Assembly: GCA_959347315.1 (NCBI GenBank)
Contig: OY365818.1
Span: forward strand, 6,089,838 to 6,153,837
Source: Bimastos eiseni
Lineage: Eukaryota; Annelida; Clitellata; Crassiclitellata; Lumbricidae
DNA length: 64,000 bases
Direction of reading: 5' to 3'
Part shown: positions 61,590 through 64,000 of the stretch, piece after piece
Layout: every line of letters begins with the position of its first letter
Numbering within the stretch: the first letter of the stretch is position 1
Translations under genes and position numbers: made by a program
Notes under the pieces: generated by a model
Database searches by the model: none
Seen by the model: the letters and a program-made list of their open reading frames with translations, nothing else
What the model was told of the DNA's origin: nothing

Positions 61590-64000
61590 TCGGCATTATA
61601 AATTGACGTCAAATTAATTATCAATAATTATTCGTATATTTAGTATTTTGTAAGAACAATAACAATGATGAGTAAATCGTTTATCTTTTTTGCTGTTATT
61701 ATTTTAGCAGAAAACTGTCTGTCGAAATGAACTCGCCTGCGTGCACACAATCATAATTTGTTGAATAATAATAAGAATAATAATTATCTGTTGTGTCCAG
61801 CTGTTCATGCGTTTTCGATTCGCTGCGCTTGTAAAATCCGCCGAGCTCTGTGGTGTTGGCGACAACTCAACTTGGGTAACTACATCATCGGATTTCTGAA
61901 CGCCTCTGAAAAGAATCTTTAAAAGTGGCGCTATATATATAATGCTAGAATTAAGAATTTCCTACATTAAAGGTTATGGAGTGTGGGGCCCACAATGAAG
62001 CAGTTGCGACGTGAAATGGGGTCAGCTGTTGTTGTATGTCCGGGTTTGTTGAAACTGAGTATTCACATGTTTTCTCACGGACTCAGAAATTGATTAGAGA
62101 TTCGGTTGGAGTGAGATATTGGTTATTAATCTTTTCTATTTGTCCATAACCGTATCTTCTACTCCAGGCAGGTTTTAATCTGAGAAGTCACTGTGGCCGG
62201 CGACGTGGGCTGTATCTTCTTAGAACTTTGCCTCTGTTTCGCAGTAGACAACAGTTACTGGAGGAAGCTGTTTGATCTTGTGTTCTCTGGTGGCGAACAC
62301 CTCTCTTGAGTATTATTGAATGACCAGAATTTGCTGAAGGTCCAAGTAAATTTTATATTTATGAATGTGAAAGTAAGTTTTATATGTAAGTAAGTAAGTA
62401 TATTCTCTAATCAGACGTCTCTGAACGCACGACGTGTACAAATAAATTGGGACGAACAAAACATCTATATACAATCTGTTAATTGGGAGTATAAAAATTA
62501 GTAAATTGTCAGGATAGCAACAAAGGGTCGCGCATTATGAAAAGTCAATGGGGGTTAAGGTGCTGATACAATAGTCTTTTAATAAAGCCACACCGGGTGA
62601 AATCATCAGCCCGGGAAACAGACCTGTTGTGAGCACGCGGTCGCAACTGCATGGTGCACCGCACTACTAATAGGAATGAATGTGAAAGTGAGTTTTATAT
62701 GTAGACCCTTGTACTCTAATGAACCACCTTCAAACACACTGTGAGATCAACAGCTACAAACAATAGAAGAATGTATAGGGTCTATAATTGCAAAAGCAAT
62801 TAGCAATTAAATAAAATCAAATGCTTTTATTGATCCAGTAATTGGGCAGTAGGTGGTTGTACAGAGTTACTGGTAGAACATATTAGCAACCAACGAAACG
62901 AAGAAACTATGCAACAGGACATTTTATCTTACACAATTACTAAGCAATATTAAGCTGTTGCAAATCAGACGTTTTCGAAGTTTGGATAGACTGGGATAGT
63001 GCTAAAAGAAATTTAGCACTATGAAAAAAAAATCATGATTACTGAAATAAGCATTTTTTACGAATACAATGCAAAGTTCCCTGCAATTGAAGAGACAAAT
63101 CCTACAGGTCGCGTTTACATGCACGAGAGTAGTAGAGGTCACGATTAGCGCTCCAAACTGACTCCTAAATGACCCATGTTGTCCAAATAGGGACCTAGCG
63201 GTTCTCACGCCAACTCTTATCCCATTAAATGGTTTCTAACTACTTGGTACACACAGCTTTCAACGACTACGTGGCGAAAACAAACACGAAACGACATTAC
63301 TATTTGTCATTATTGCGATTACCTCATCAACACGAAAAAGTTGCAACTGTCAAAGCAAAAGCATGACACACAACGCATTGTCATCATTAGGTCATCGATT
63401 TCGTCATTTCGTCTTGAAATGTTGCGTCATCGAAGCGTCATCGACTGCATCTTGTTCATATGATGGCTAAATGTATACAAAACAAACGCCTTGTGTCAGA
63501 ATATATTTGAATATCCTTCGAATAAATATAGTTCCTCCAAATATTCAGACGTGCTATCTGTATGACCCATGCAACTTAGGGGCCGTCCATAAATGACGTC
63601 ACGCAATTTTTGACAATTTTTACCCCTCACCTCCTTCGTCACACGTCGTCACAAATGGCATGACCACCTCAAAGCTCTGCTTCTGCACCCCCATAAAAAA
63701 CCGGATGTCTTGAATGCAATGCAGATTTTCTTATAATTATCAACAAAAGTAATTATAAAAATACATGAAACTATAATAGCAGAACGAAGAAAATGGAGAA
63801 AGTATAATCATAACAGTTTTATGCATTCCTCAATATGGAAGAAAGGCTCCGGCATAATCATCACTGCAGTCATTAAAAAAAGTTTAATAACAATAACTCG
63901 AAACAATCCAAACCTTATACCTCTCCATTCTCTTACGGTGAAGCAAAATGCTTCTTCGTGGAATAAATAATATCGAATCCAAATACTCTCCCTTTTCTTC
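61590..64000. other. 3' UTR and downstream flank
   Basis: Presumed 3' UTR start, AT-rich. Candidate AATAAA signals at 62581, 63520 and 63963. A repeat-tail word (GTGGCGCTATATATATA) lies at 61925 and two direct repeats of ATGAATGTGAAAGTRAG lie at about 62361 and 62676. No further gene recognised. Confidence 0.45.
63578..63735. mobile_element. Possible transposon terminus (GGGGCCGTCCATAAATGACG)
   Basis: GGGGCCGTCCATAAATGACG followed by TCACGCAATTTTT and pyrimidine-rich CCCCTCACCTCC...GTCACA looks like a terminal sequence I recall as common to DNA-transposon ends in many animal genomes. No partner end is visible before the window stops. Confidence 0.35.

Overview
This is a eukaryotic, intron-bearing, repeat-rich window from an animal genome. 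Split genes with consensus GT/AG junctions, metazoan protein families, tRNA-derived SINEs, LINE and DNA-transposon debris, and very long microsatellites all point that way. The gene content (a proprotein convertase 2 and a sclerostin-family cystine-knot protein) and the frequent TAGGCCTA-type words suggest a marine invertebrate, perhaps an echinoderm or other non-vertebrate deuterostome. That placement is inference; species cannot be fixed from the sequence alone.

Layout. Bases 1-3600 hold an hAT-like transposase fragment, a SINE piece, a TGATCA-rich fold-back and TCA microsatellites. Bases 3603-19871 carry a complete plus-strand PCSK2 (PC2) gene. I reassembled it as 12 exons joining in frame to 645 residues, including a 105-base exon 2 hidden among repeats. 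Its introns hold minisatellites, SINE and LINE pieces, and in intron 11 a cluster of TGACGTCA (CRE) motifs. Bases 19872-27800 are AT-rich and gene-poor. Bases 27834-30021 hold a two-exon plus-strand gene of the sclerostin/SOSTDC1 family (243 residues). Bases 30022-53000 hold a hAT MITE with target-site duplication, a long perfect-looking hairpin, a minus-strand exon for a small secreted six-cysteine protein (37988-38279), a 20-bp satellite, a possible minus-strand terminal exon (40333-40570), several LINE fragments, a large inverted repeat and a DNA transposon remnant with terminal inverted repeats. Bases 52188-52862 are one huge CATA microsatellite. Next to it lies a GC-rich island (52900-53640) and a promoter-like segment with five TTTATC/GATAAA motifs and a TATA box (53689-53880). 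Bases 61214-61589 look like the last exon of a Ser/Pro-rich, possibly transcription-factor, gene. A 200-N assembly gap lies at 59158-59357.

Functional picture. PC2 matures neuropeptides and hormones. The sclerostin-like protein is a predicted secreted BMP/Wnt modulator. The small cysteine-rich protein is a secreted peptide candidate of unknown role. Nothing shows that these genes act together; they are neighbours. Most long open frames in the window are microsatellite translations and are not genes.
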